In this document: positions 17,611-28,244 of the stretch, piece after piece
Numbering within the stretch: the stretch's first letter is position 1
How the letters are laid out: the number at the start of each line of letters is the position of its first letter
Origin: Candidatus Methylacidithermus pantelleriae
GTDB taxonomy: Bacteria > Verrucomicrobiota > Verrucomicrobiia > Methylacidiphilales > Methylacidiphilaceae
Assembly: GCF_905250085.1 (NCBI RefSeq)
Contig: NZ_CAJNOB010000056.1
Location: 1-39,034, forward strand
Reading direction: 5' to 3'
Length of the DNA: 39,034 nt
Made by a program: the position numbers and the translations under genes
The notes under the pieces: model-generated
What the model was told of the DNA's origin: nothing
The model's database searches: none
Seen by the model: only the letters and a program-made list of their open reading frames with translations

Positions 17611-19760
17611 TGGGCAGCCTCAAAGTCTTCCGTGGGTGCGATAAAACTCAAAGCCCCATGATCCGGGTAGCGTTCCAACACCATCCCCTTTTCCATGAGT
17701 TTCACAAAAAAGGCGACCTCTTTACCCGGTTCCCAGGCGAGCCATGGAATGGGGATCGCCACAACGAGAAAATCTTCCCAAGCGGCTTTGACGGGAATGT
17801 CACAGGGCTCGAAGTGGACGCCGTCAGAGCTTTGTTCTGCTCGGCAGCTGGGGGGTCTTCCCGCGGGAATCTCAAGAGTCACCCGGCGCGTAGTTGGGCT
17901 AATGAAATCCACCTGAACGGATTCTGGTCGCATGCTTAGATCCAGCCGCAAGTAAAAGGTTTCCCGGTCGAAGCCGAACCAAAGGCCCTGTCCAATCCGG
18001 TTGGAAAGAAACATGGCCGAGCCCTGGGCCCGGAGATTAAAAAAACCTGCGCCTACCCATTCGAAAAAGTCTTCTAGCTTGCCGGAAAGGGCAGGAGTCA
18101 CCCATGCACTTGGTTTGGTATAGGCTGCCACCGGAACGGGGGCGCAAATGGATACGTCTAAGTAGGGTGGCGGATTGGTGCCGGACAAAAGGTAGACATT
18201 TTTTAAATGGGTCCGGAAAAGCTCATCGAACGCCAGTTTCGTATCCGTGACAAAGTCTGGACCGTACCACCAGAACCAGTCACTCCCTTCGGCCGCGTAG
18301 AGTTCCATCCAGGCTGCCTCAGTCGCAGCAGCTTCTTGGGAATCCCTTGGAGCACGGTTGCACAGAAACGCGCGCGTTCGACGCAGCCACTCCCAGGCTT
18401 TATTTTCCTCCGGGTCTCCAATCCAAATGTCAAAATCAGAATGAATCCACGAACCGGTATACAGTCGTCGCAGTTCCTCATCGGGAGGGAAAAGCGAAAA
18501 ATATTCGCCTAGCGTGCGCGTTTTGAGCCGGGTGTGAAGCGAGAGCCCCTCGTAGAGTCGCTGGAGAAATTCCTCGCCCTGATCGCGAAAGTTTTCCCAC
18601 GCGTTTTCCCCATCCAGAGCCAAACAAACGACGGCTGAGGGAGATGGATAGCTAGAACAGATTTGTTCGAGGTGATGAAGGATGAAATTGACCGCCTGGG
18701 ACGGTTCGTTATTGGCCGCCTGGAATCCAATAAAATCCGAAAGCCCCCGGTCTCGAAACACCGCTAATACCTCGCTATCCTGGTGAACGACTCGCCATCC
18801 CCGGAAAAGAAGTCCCCGTTCCGAGGCTTTGCTTCTCCATCGGGGATCTAACGAAAGACTATGGAAAAGGATTCCCTCATCCGTGCAGAAATACTGGAAC
18901 CCGGCTTGGTGAAAAAGGGGGACCAGTTCCGGGCAGACGGATCCTTCCGAAGGCCAAACTCCTTGAGCCTCTTTTCCAAAGGTGGCCCGGTGCTTGGCCT
19001 GGGCGAGTTGCAACTGGGCAAGAGCATCTTCGGGGGCATAAAACTGGGTCGGAAGCGGAACATGGGGCATGCACCGTGCGGCAAAATCGGAATTGTAGAT
19101 GAGAGGAAGGATCGGATGGAAATAGGGAGAAGTCGTAATCTCGATCTGACCGCGCTCCATAGCCTTGCGGTATAGCGGCAGGATCAACCTAAGAATTTCT
19201 CGATGGATATCCAAAAGCTGATCTCGCTGTTCCTCCGTAAAATCCCTTCCTTGAACGCGCAACTCTTCGATCAACGGGAAGCGCTTTCGTGCGGCAAACC
19301 CGCACCATACCAGGTTGTGGAGAGTTTGGAGATCCAAGTAGTCCTGAAGACTAAACAGGCGGGTCGATTCGGCAAGATGGTTAGTGGCCGGAGGTTCTTT
19401 TCCCCTCCGTTGCAAAAGCTCCCAGTAGCGGGGGATTGGCCGGATCATGGTCTCCCAGTTGGCCCGGAAAAACCCTTCCAGAATGGCAATCTTTTGATCG
19501 TCTCGCAGCTCTTCCACTGGGGTCCGGCTGATGAGTTCATGCTCATCCATCATCTTGCCTTGAGCCAGTTCTTCAATCTGCTGGATGAGCACCGGGGTGA
19601 TGTTAAACGTAACTTTGATCGATGGGAAACGCTCCAGCACGTCAATCATGTCCAGGTAACTGTGCACGGCGTGGAGTCGCACCCAGGGCATACGGGCCCG
19701 TTGAGAGACGGGGTCCGCGTAGTAGGGCTGGTGCATGTGCCAGAGTAAAAGGATGTTCAT
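17598..19760 (-). CDS. GH57 glycoside hydrolase (amylopullulanase/alpha-amylase type)
   Basis: 720 residues. The GH57 start motif HMHQP sits at residues 8-12, the nucleophile motif GVWPSEGS has E272, and ALDGENAWE holds the acid/base D383, so both catalytic residues are in place, unlike the neighbouring GH57. The fold is an incomplete seven-stranded barrel with a C-terminal beta domain. The likely substrates are alpha-1,4 or alpha-1,6 linked glucans such as glycogen or starch. No signal peptide is present, which fits turnover of stored glucan in the cytosol. The gene lies 27 bases after galT, and its last 13 bases overlap the second GH57 start, so these three form one transcription unit. The exact bond cleaved cannot be told from the sequence. 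Confidence 0.9.
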   Translation of the reverse strand: MNILLLWHMHQPYYADPVSQRARMPWVRLHAVHSYLDMIDVLERFPSIKVTFNITPVLIQQIEELAQGKMMDEHELISRTPVEELRDDQKIAILEGFFRANWETMIRPIPRYWELLQRRGKEPPATNHLAESTRLFSLQDYLDLQTLHNLVWCGFAARKRFPLIEELRVQGRDFTEEQRDQLLDIHREILRLILPLYRKAMERGQIEITTSPYFHPILPLIYNSDFAARCMPHVPLPTQFYAPEDALAQLQLAQAKHRATFGKEAQGVWPSEGSVCPELVPLFHQAGFQYFCTDEGILFHSLSLDPRWRSKASERGLLFRGWRVVHQDSEVLAVFRDRGLSDFIGFQAANNEPSQAVNFILHHLEQICSSYPSPSAVVCLALDGENAWENFRDQGEEFLQRLYEGLSLHTRLKTRTLGEYFSLFPPDEELRRLYTGSWIHSDFDIWIGDPEENKAWEWLRRTRAFLCNRAPRDSQEAAATEAAWMELYAAEGSDWFWWYGPDFVTDTKLAFDELFRTHLKNVYLLSGTNPPPYLDVSICAPVPVAAYTKPSAWVTPALSGKLEDFFEWVGAGFFNLRAQGSAMFLSNRIGQGLWFGFDRETFYLRLDLSMRPESVQVDFISPTTRRVTLEIPAGRPPSCRAEQSSDGVHFEPCDIPVKAAWEDFLVVAIPIPWLAWEPGKEVAFFVKLMEKGMVLERYPDHGALSFIAPTEDFEAAQWFV

Positions 19761-19787
19761 ACCTGGAAAACCCTCGATCCTCTCCTT

Positions 19788-20810
19788 CTATTCAACACGA
19801 ACGCGCCGCAGAAATTCGGCCGCTTCCTCTGGAAAGACGGGATTAATGTAAAAGCCAGTGCCGTATTCAAAGCCGGCGACATTGGAAAGTCTTGGAAGAA
19901 TCTCCATGTGCCATCGGAACGTCTGCTCCACAAGAGACCAAAGCCCAGACCTCGGATCCCGGAAGGGGGCCGTGTGAATCACAAAATTGTAATGGACCTG
20001 TTTGAGCCCGCGGCGGAGTTTGCGAAGAACCCCTCGGAGAATTTCCGCAAAAAGGGCAAGATTATGCTCGTCGAGCGTGTAGAAATCAGGAGCGGCAAAC
20101 TTCGGCATGATCCAGACTTCGAAAGGGAAACGGCTTGCGTACGGACAAAAGGCGGCAAAGCTACTATTTTCCATGACCATTCGTTCCCCGCTTTTCTGCT
20201 CACTGCGGAGCACATCCTCAAAAATATTTCGTTCCTTGGCTTCCCAGTGAAGCTCTGCATAGTGGAGTTTTTCCCGGACGGCCCGGGGCACCACGGGAAG
20301 GGCAATGAGCTGGGAGTGGGGATGACGGATGGTGGCGCCAGCAAGGGCTCCCACATTTTTGAAAATGAGGACATAACGGAGCCGGATATCTTGTCGCAAA
20401 TCGGCCATTCGAGCTCGGAACGCTCGCAGGACGTCCGCCACCCCTTCTTGGGTTTGTTCTTCCAATTCGAGGGACGGATCCGGAGTTTCGATAATGACTT
20501 CATGAGCGCCAATGCCGTTCATCCGGTCGTAGAACCCCACGGGTTCCCGCCCCAGCTCTCCCTCCACCCGCAAGGCCGGAAAGCGGTTGGGGACCACCCG
20601 CACTTTCCAGCCTGGGGAATTCGGGGCGGACCCTGCAGGCCGGATGGCGAAGATTTCGGGCGGGGTGAGCCGCTCATTGCCTGCAACAAAAGGGGAAGGG
20701 GATGGGAGAGGCCAGGTGGGCAACGGGAGTTGCTGGGGTCGTTGCCGGCGTTCGGGTGCAAAGACTACCCATCGGCTTCCAACAATGGGATCACGTCGCA
20801 GCTCCGACAT
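19788..20810 (-). CDS. galT: Galactose-1-phosphate uridylyltransferase
   Basis: 340 residues from ATG 20810. The HIT-superfamily active site is HPHSQLIALP, in which the second histidine forms the uridylyl-enzyme intermediate. Other family marks are the N-terminal ELRRDPIVGSRWVVFAPER, with its basic nucleotide-binding residues, and the FCPYASRFPFEVWIMPK stretch. The enzyme exchanges UMP between UDP-glucose and galactose-1-phosphate in the Leloir pathway; related bacterial enzymes may use ADP or other sugar phosphates. The reading is open far upstream, but the family's normal start is MSELRRDP. It is the first gene of the glucan cluster and diverges from tgt across 171 bases, which must contain both promoters. 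Linkage to GH57 enzymes suggests sugar-phosphate exchange with stored glucan. Confidence 0.92.
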   Translation of the reverse strand: MSELRRDPIVGSRWVVFAPERRQRPQQLPLPTWPLPSPSPFVAGNERLTPPEIFAIRPAGSAPNSPGWKVRVVPNRFPALRVEGELGREPVGFYDRMNGIGAHEVIIETPDPSLELEEQTQEGVADVLRAFRARMADLRQDIRLRYVLIFKNVGALAGATIRHPHSQLIALPVVPRAVREKLHYAELHWEAKERNIFEDVLRSEQKSGERMVMENSSFAAFCPYASRFPFEVWIMPKFAAPDFYTLDEHNLALFAEILRGVLRKLRRGLKQVHYNFVIHTAPFRDPRSGLWSLVEQTFRWHMEILPRLSNVAGFEYGTGFYINPVFPEEAAEFLRRVRVE

Positions 20811-20966
20811 ACGGTGAGCTTTGCAATAGGATGAGTCTTTTGTCCAGGCAAGCCTAGAAAGGTTCGGGGTGATTGACGAGATGGGGGAAAGAGAGACGGC
20901 TGCCCCAGAACTTTTGCGATCCATTGGGGAGAAGACTCGTCGTAAAGCAAGGGGATGGTAGGCTAG

Positions 20967-22468
<1,502 letters not shown>

Positions 22469-22483
22469 CGGGCAGCTTCCCCC

Positions 22484-24778
22484 ATGAACCCTTTCTGGAT
22501 TTTTCTTGCCGCTTCCGGTTTTGTGATTGCCTTGGGAGGGTATTTTTTTTCCGATCAGCCGAAACGGAAACGTCTTTTGGGTCTTTCCGCTTCGATCTGC
22601 GCGATCTTACTTTCTTTTCTTTCCCTCTATCCGTTGGAAAAAACGGTCCGGCTGGGTTTGGACCTGAAGGGTGGGACGGCTTTCCTCATCGAACTGGAAG
22701 GAAAACCTTCCCCCCAGGCGCTTGAACAAGCGGTGGCGGTGATTCGCAAAAGGGTGGATAAATTTGGTCTTTCCGAACCCATTATCCAGCCTGTCGGTCA
22801 TAATCGCATCAGTGTGCAGATCCCCGGACTTTCTGAAGAGGATAAGAAGGCGGCGCGAGATCAACTCTCACGAGTAGCTAAACTGGAGTTTAAGCTCGTT
22901 CATCCCGACAGCGCACGCCTGCTGGCCGAACGAGCCAGCGGCAAACCGTTGCCGATTGACTACGAGGCACTGCCGGTTCTTGGACGTGATGGAAAACGGG
23001 ATGGGTTTCTTGTAGTAAAGCGACGGCCCGAGCTTACTGGCAAATTTGTCCGGCGTGCCTTCCGCGGCTATGACGAGGTGGGCCGACCCACCGTTGTCAT
23101 TCAGTTTAGTGACGAGGGACAACGGGTGTTTGGAGCGGTGACTTCCCGCAATGTAGGACGGCAACTGGCCATTGTGTTGGACGGGGAAATCCGTAGTGCT
23201 CCCGTCATCCAGACGGCAATCTACAATAACGCCACCATTTCCGGGGGGAACATGACCCCCGCGGAAGCGGAAGAGCTAGCCAGTGTCCTGGAAAATCCTC
23301 TAGAGACCCCGGTCCGGATCCTGGAAGAACGAGGGGTTGATCCTTCCCTGGGGAGAGATTCGATTCTGCGAGGCCGCAACGCGGGTTTCGTCGCGCTTGG
23401 GCTTGTGGTGGGATTTATGGTCCTTTATTACCGCCTGGCGGGCGTCATTGCGGTGGGGGCCCTTCTGTTAAACCTCCTCCTTCTCTTTGGTCTTTTGGCC
23501 CAGTTCCATTTTACTCTTACCCTCCCAGGGATTGCGGGCATCATTCTCACCATCGGAATGGCTGTGGACGCAAACGTTCTTATTTACGAGCGGATCCGGG
23601 ATGAGCTTGCCTTGGGGAAACCCTTGGCCACCGCCGTTTCGCTAGGGTTTGAGCGAGCCTTTAGCGCGATTTTCGATTCCAACGTGAGCACGATTCTGCC
23701 TGCGACGGTTCTCATGTTTCTTGGGAGCGGGCCGTTGCAAGGATTCGCAGTAACTCTCACGCTGGGGATCGTGGCAAATCTCTTTACAGCTGTCGTTGCC
23801 ACGCGAAACGGGTTCGAATGGCTGCTGGATTTGGGAAAGATCCGGCACTTGCTCATGATGCAGTTTCTCAAAAACCCCCGTTTTGATTTCCTCCGGTACC
23901 GCATCCCGTCTGTATGTTTGGCCGGAATCCTTTTGCTGGCAGGAACCGTTGCCTTTTTTGGTCGGCAAAGCGAGCTTTTGGGGGTGGATTTTGTGGGTGG
24001 AGATGCCGTTACCCTCTCTTATCGAGAAGCTGTCCCGGTTGCGTCGATCCGGTCGACTCTCGAGGAGGCAGGGATTCATCCTATGCTCTTGCAATACGCA
24101 AAAGATTCTCACCAGATCCTACTGCAAACGCGCTACGGGGAAGGCGACAAAGCAGCTAGTCTTCTCGTCCGTCGTTTTGGAAGCCACGGTTTTACGAAGA
24201 TCGGCTTGGACAGTGTCGGCCCTACCGTGGGCAATGAACTCAAATGGAGGGCCATCCAGTCCTTGAGCTTGGGTCTGGTTGCGATCCTTGTATACGTGGC
24301 TTTTCGGTACGAATGGTCGTTCTCGGTAGCGGCAGCGGCCGGTCAAATCCACGATGTTCTCATGGCCGTCGGGGGAATGGCTCTTCTCGGGCACGAGTTT
24401 ACGATGACTCTGGTGGGAGCGTTCCTCACCATTTTGGGCTATTCGATCAACGAAAAAATTGTCATTTCTGACCGGATTCGTGAACTGATGCGTATCCATT
24501 CGGGAATGGCGTTTAGGGAGCTTGTGAATCGGGGTCTCAATTTAACTTTAGCGCGGACCGTGATTACAGGGGGGACGGTGCTTTTAGCAACACTCTCGAT
24601 GCTTCTCTTGGGCGGTCCAGTCATTTCCGATTTTGCCCTGGCCATCTTCATAGGTGTGGTTGCGGGTCTTTTTTCTTCCCATTTTCTTTCTCCTGCGCTC
24701 TTGTACTGGTTCCACGAGCTCGCTCAGCCGGTGGGCAGTGGCCGGAAGGTGGTAGCCAGGGCCAAAGGGGTTGTCTAG
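22484..24778 (+). CDS. secDF: Fused protein translocase SecDF
   Basis: 764 residues, a natural fusion of SecD (about 1-460) and SecF (about 470-764), with twelve membrane helices in two sets of six. SecD marks are GLDLKGGT, the periplasmic P1 domain, and GMAVDANVLIYERIRDEL, whose Asp is part of the proton path. SecF marks are LLGVDFVGGD and GYSINEKIVISDRIREL. In SecF the usual N-D pair of this last helix is N656-E657, an Asp-to-Glu swap at a residue tied to proton conduction in characterised SecDF. The protein uses the proton gradient to pull exported proteins out of SecYEG. It is the last gene of the tgt-yajC-secDF operon. Confidence 0.96.
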   Translation: MNPFWIFLAASGFVIALGGYFFSDQPKRKRLLGLSASICAILLSFLSLYPLEKTVRLGLDLKGGTAFLIELEGKPSPQALEQAVAVIRKRVDKFGLSEPIIQPVGHNRISVQIPGLSEEDKKAARDQLSRVAKLEFKLVHPDSARLLAERASGKPLPIDYEALPVLGRDGKRDGFLVVKRRPELTGKFVRRAFRGYDEVGRPTVVIQFSDEGQRVFGAVTSRNVGRQLAIVLDGEIRSAPVIQTAIYNNATISGGNMTPAEAEELASVLENPLETPVRILEERGVDPSLGRDSILRGRNAGFVALGLVVGFMVLYYRLAGVIAVGALLLNLLLLFGLLAQFHFTLTLPGIAGIILTIGMAVDANVLIYERIRDELALGKPLATAVSLGFERAFSAIFDSNVSTILPATVLMFLGSGPLQGFAVTLTLGIVANLFTAVVATRNGFEWLLDLGKIRHLLMMQFLKNPRFDFLRYRIPSVCLAGILLLAGTVAFFGRQSELLGVDFVGGDAVTLSYREAVPVASIRSTLEEAGIHPMLLQYAKDSHQILLQTRYGEGDKAASLLVRRFGSHGFTKIGLDSVGPTVGNELKWRAIQSLSLGLVAILVYVAFRYEWSFSVAAAAGQIHDVLMAVGGMALLGHEFTMTLVGAFLTILGYSINEKIVISDRIRELMRIHSGMAFRELVNRGLNLTLARTVITGGTVLLATLSMLLLGGPVISDFALAIFIGVVAGLFSSHFLSPALLYWFHELAQPVGSGRKVVARAKGVV

Positions 24779-25043
24779 CGGGACGGTGGGCGGCGTGCCC
24801 CGGACTCTCCCATGGTCAAGAAAGATCCCGCCCAAAAAGGGTCTCCCTTTGTTACCTGGCGGCGAACCCCGAAGCAACGGTGGTGTGCGGGGGCGTTGAT
24901 CGAAGAGAAAGTGAAGTGTTGTGTGTTGTCTTGGGACCGGATCAGAAACCGGGAACTTTGAGTAAACATTTTTTGGGCACGGAAAAAGACACCAAAGGGC
25001 AGCGTTTCCCGTTTCTCGTTCTTTCGTGTTAGCCACCATCCCA

Positions 25044-25949
25044 TCATCGAGCCAGCTTTGGATGGTAAATTTGTAAAGATCGCACCACACCGCGTACTTT
25101 GCGTACTTCATGGGTGCGCAATAGATCGGTCTTTCCAAGAATCGCAAGGACCGCAAAAAAAGGTTCGGCTACCCTTACTTCTTCCTCAAAGTACTCAAAG
25201 GCGTGAGGAAGAGCATGGCAGGTTGGCCAGCCCAAGCGGCGGAGCCGGAAGGTCCCAAGAAAAATCTCCATCTGGCGCCGGACCCTTTCCGCGCTATCCT
25301 GAAGGTTCGAATAATAGAATCCTAGCCCGGGATCCACCCAGATCCTTTTCACACCTGCCTTGCTCGCTAGCTCAATTTCCCGAGCAAAATATTCATACAA
25401 AGGAGCGATTGGGTCTGCGACGAGACGGATTTCCCCAACTTCTCGAACGTTCGGTCCTTCCACATAGTTAATAATGACCGCTGCATCAAACGCCCCAACC
25501 ATCGCATAAATCTTTCGGCTTTCACGAGGACCTGTAAGATTAATGATCCGTGCTCCAGCTTTCAAACCAGCTAACGCAACATCGGCATAGTATGTCTCAA
25601 CGGACACAAGCACATTTTGCTCAGCGAGTTCCCTAACAATCGGTAGAAACGCTTGTTTTTGCTCCTCAATGGAAGCGCGACGGGCATGCAAGAGGGAAGA
25701 TTCCGCCCCAAGATCGACGATCGATGCCCCCGACAGCGTCAAAAGCTTGCCTCTTTCAATGGCCGCTTCCGTGTTGAGCACAACACTTTCTCGATACCAG
25801 GAATCCGGGGAAAGATTGATGACCCCCATAATGTAGGGGGCGCCTTGCTGCGTAAAGACGTGGGGTCCGAGGGAAAATTCCTGGACAGGACACTGCCAGT
25901 CCTCCTTGTACGTTTCCCAAAGCGCTGAGAGTTCCGGTAGACTCAACAT
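25044..25949 (-). CDS. Divergent dihydropteroate-synthase-like (pterin-binding) protein
   Basis: 301 residues. The TIM-barrel plan of dihydropteroate synthase is visible: MGVINLSPDSW matches the GVLNVTPDSF motif, SIVDLGAESS matches DIGGEST, WVDPGLGFYYSN matches DPGxGFGKT, and a late RTHEVRKV matches the RVHDV end. Key positions differ: the N-D of the IINDISG motif is N-L here (ARIINLTG), the lysine of GFGKT is missing, and the GxSRK loop is not seen. It therefore may not make dihydropteroate but use another pterin-like ligand. ATG 25949 has AGGAG 16 bases upstream, a long spacing; the longer reading starts inside the adjoining transposon relic. Convergent with secDF (265-base gap). Fold fairly sure, function open. 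Confidence 0.65.
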   Translation of the reverse strand: MLSLPELSALWETYKEDWQCPVQEFSLGPHVFTQQGAPYIMGVINLSPDSWYRESVVLNTEAAIERGKLLTLSGASIVDLGAESSLLHARRASIEEQKQAFLPIVRELAEQNVLVSVETYYADVALAGLKAGARIINLTGPRESRKIYAMVGAFDAAVIINYVEGPNVREVGEIRLVADPIAPLYEYFAREIELASKAGVKRIWVDPGLGFYYSNLQDSAERVRRQMEIFLGTFRLRRLGWPTCHALPHAFEYFEEEVRVAEPFFAVLAILGKTDLLRTHEVRKVRGVVRSLQIYHPKLAR

Positions 25950-26073
25950 AACACAGTTACAAAATCTCCTTTTTTTGCCGTTCTTACAACCATAGACAAC
26001 CATTCCCCTACCAGGGAAGATCGTCCGGGGCGCTGGCCGAACAGTGCTGCCTGAGGACTTGCGTGCCGGGGTT

Positions 26074-27612
26074 TCATAGGCAAAGCCCAGCTAGCACCAG
26101 GTCCCGCGTTTCCGAGGACACTGGCGTCGGAGGCAGTCGATCGCCTCCCCGTCGGGCAACTGCCGCTTGCGTCGCTTTGAGTCTCCCCCCGAACCCCCGC
26201 CCTAGAAACGACCAAAGATGCTTCGTCCGATGGCTTGTGGGTAGGGCCAAGAGGACATGACTGCCGTTGCAGGTAGCACGACTGCCTCTCGCACGGATGG
26301 GCGTTCGGAGAGTCCCAATCCTCTCCGGGCGAGAACACAAAACTCCGCCGTCCTCGTAAGCATTTATGCCCCGACGGCGCGTGCGGTTGACCGCACCGAC
26401 CGAAAAACGTCTAGGCCGGGTCGACTTCGGTTCACTCCGACTCCGGCAGCAAAAGAAGCCGACTGGAACATCCCGGTTTTGCCTTAGGGTCCCCGAAGGA
26501 GGGAGAGGGTGAGCCAGTCCGAACGGGATCCACCGACTCAAAGCTTGCGCCTTCCTCTTTCAAAGATCCAAACGTTTGGCCGCAAGTATTTTGCTCGATT
26601 CGGGGCAAGGCCCCGGGGATTTCTTTACCGGCATTAGAAAAAATCGCTTTCGCTTGGCCCCCACTCTTGCCATGGAGATTCCACGGGATCTCCCGGATTC
26701 TCATGAAATTACCCAAGCGGTCCATTTTGCCCAAGCCGACATGATCGCCTTTCCTATCGATCCCGACCGCTCCGGTAAGTCGGTGTGTCACCAACGAAAA
26801 GGCGTCCGTGTTACGACGCTCGGCAAACGCTGGCCACCCCTTTATCGCTCCCGCACGAAGCGGTAGCTCAAAAGCGCCGATCCCTCGTGCTTCCGGCCGA
26901 GTTTCGGCGTTTTGGTTGGCGCCCTCACCATCCGGCTGGCGGCGAGCGCCTGGAGGATCGCGCCCTGGCCGTAGGCGAAAGCGCACGCACTCAAAGAACC
27001 TGGTATTGGCTCAGGCTCCCCCATTCGATCGGCAGCCGCAACGGGAAGCCGAGAGACTCGCCTCCGGGGCTACCCTGGGTTGGCAGGACGGGTTGCCGGC
27101 GGTCTTGTCCCCCGACCCCGAGCACAGAGAACGGGCTCGTCGGGCTCCGTTTGCCAATTGCTCTTCCAGTCTGCATGGTCGGTGGATCTCCTTTTCTTCG
27201 AACGAAAACTCTTTACGAGAAGAAGGGACGCTCACCCAAACAGGGACGCACCTGCTCGCGACTCCTCTTCGGCCAGGACGAGCTCAAAGTAGCTCAGTCG
27301 GGAGGATAGGTAGTAGCGGCCCACGTTTTCCGCACCAACCGTTCGGTCCCGGCATCTTTTGCTGGGAGCTTGCGGATCGATCACCCCTTCCGCTCTCCGG
27401 ATCCCCGCTCCTTAGCTTCTTCAACGAGTGCGGGCCGCCGCGGCAAAAAGGATCGATTGGGCTCGTTAAGGAAAACACAAGCCCGCATCTAGCAAAAAAA
27501 CTCCGCTCCACCCGTTCGTAGAGCGCCACATAGCTCTTAAAAAACCCCGCAGCTCTTCCGCTGTCAGCGTCAAAACCTCTTTTTGATGTTGAAAAACCGA
27601 AAGCCTACTCAT
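26074..27612 (-). pseudogene. TnpB relic, copy 2 (frameshifted)
   Basis: Pieces of one TnpB-like protein follow in order but in changing frames: VFQHQKEVLTLTAEELRGF (start near 27612), ALYERVERSFFA (near 27520), SGDKTAGNPSC (near 27100), CAFAYGQGAILQALAASR (near 26980), then TGAVGIDRKGDHVGLGKMD with the first RuvC aspartate, REIPWNLHGKSGGQAKAIF, ESVDP, VGAVNRTRRRG and a C-terminal TSHRTKHLWSF. This order fits the TnpB-related nucleases carried by IS607 elements. Such proteins are RNA-guided nickases or nucleases when intact; this one is not. Compared with copy 1 it retains about 190 more bases (26587-26780). Its first ATG overlaps the end of tnpA by 8 bases. Confidence 0.65.
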
Positions 27613-28178
27613 GAACGGCTTCGAGCGCCTTCCTGGCGCGGTTCTCTGCGCGGATTTCTTCTTGGCAACGCCCGGCACATAATGAACTTCCCGTCTAGGT
27701 CGTGCACGATATCCTCGGTCCTCTCATTGGGATCCACTACCAGGATCGATCGACTCTGCGCGGCCCATGTCGCTTCCCGGTATTCGAAGCCCAAACGCAT
27801 CAACCGGTCGCCTGCTCGACCTGGATTGAGGCCAAGCTTTGGATCATAGAGGACCCGAATAAGCCCTCTTGCGCTGGCCGTTCATCCCAAACCCAACCTC
27901 CTTGGACCGCCGTAACAATCCGTAACCCTTTCCTTGAGAGCCAACTGGGAGAATCCAAGCCAATTGCCTCTGTCAACCCGCTGGTTCATCACCGCTTGCA
28001 GACCCGTGCGTCCGAGGACCCCCATCCGGTGGGTGCCACCTCGGCATCCACGATCACCGTCCCGCTGGGCAACTCCCCTGCGGGAAAAGCCAAACGCCCC
28101 TCCTTCCCCATCCGCCCAGCCGTCTTGGAGTTGTTAGCAAACACCCGCCCGCTCGGCCGCCCACACACTTACCCTCAT
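27605..28178 (-). pseudogene. IS607-type serine recombinase TnpA relic (frameshifted)
   Basis: The original frame starts MRVSVWAAERAGVC at 28178 and then shifts; the next frame reads KTAGRMGKEGRLAF and LPSGTVIVDAE, which together match the MerR-like DNA-binding head and LPSGTVIV hinge of IS607 TnpA. The recombinase half follows in pieces: VLYDPKLGL, RLMRLGFEYREATWAAQ, ILVVDPNERTEDIVHDL and NRARKALEAVHE before the TAG at 27605. The YARVSS serine motif itself is scrambled. IS607 enzymes are serine recombinases that move a circular intermediate to nearly any target. The gene cannot be active as it stands. Confidence 0.75.
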
Positions 28179-28244
28179 CCGGATATCCTGTGACCGAGAG
28201 CCCTAGCTGTCGCTGTGTGGTCTAGCTCTTGATAACCCTTGACC

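Larger units (their letters stand above)
25975..28178 (-). mobile_element. Decayed IS607-type insertion element
   Basis: A minus-strand tnpA relic followed by a tnpB relic in the IS607 order, both with several frameshifts. The right end is judged by similarity to copy 1 (1 to about 705), which ends around 25975 here; the left end is taken as the tnpA start and may extend further. No target duplication is expected for this family. The element lies between the DHPS-like gene and hisB and its end is only about 25 bases from the DHPS-like start codon. Limits are approximate. Confidence 0.65.

Noticed and set aside
25975-26260. Conserved omega RNA at the tnpB 3' end
   Set aside because: Both copies keep this DNA, but it is mostly the decayed tnpB C-terminal coding region; no structure could be shown by eye.
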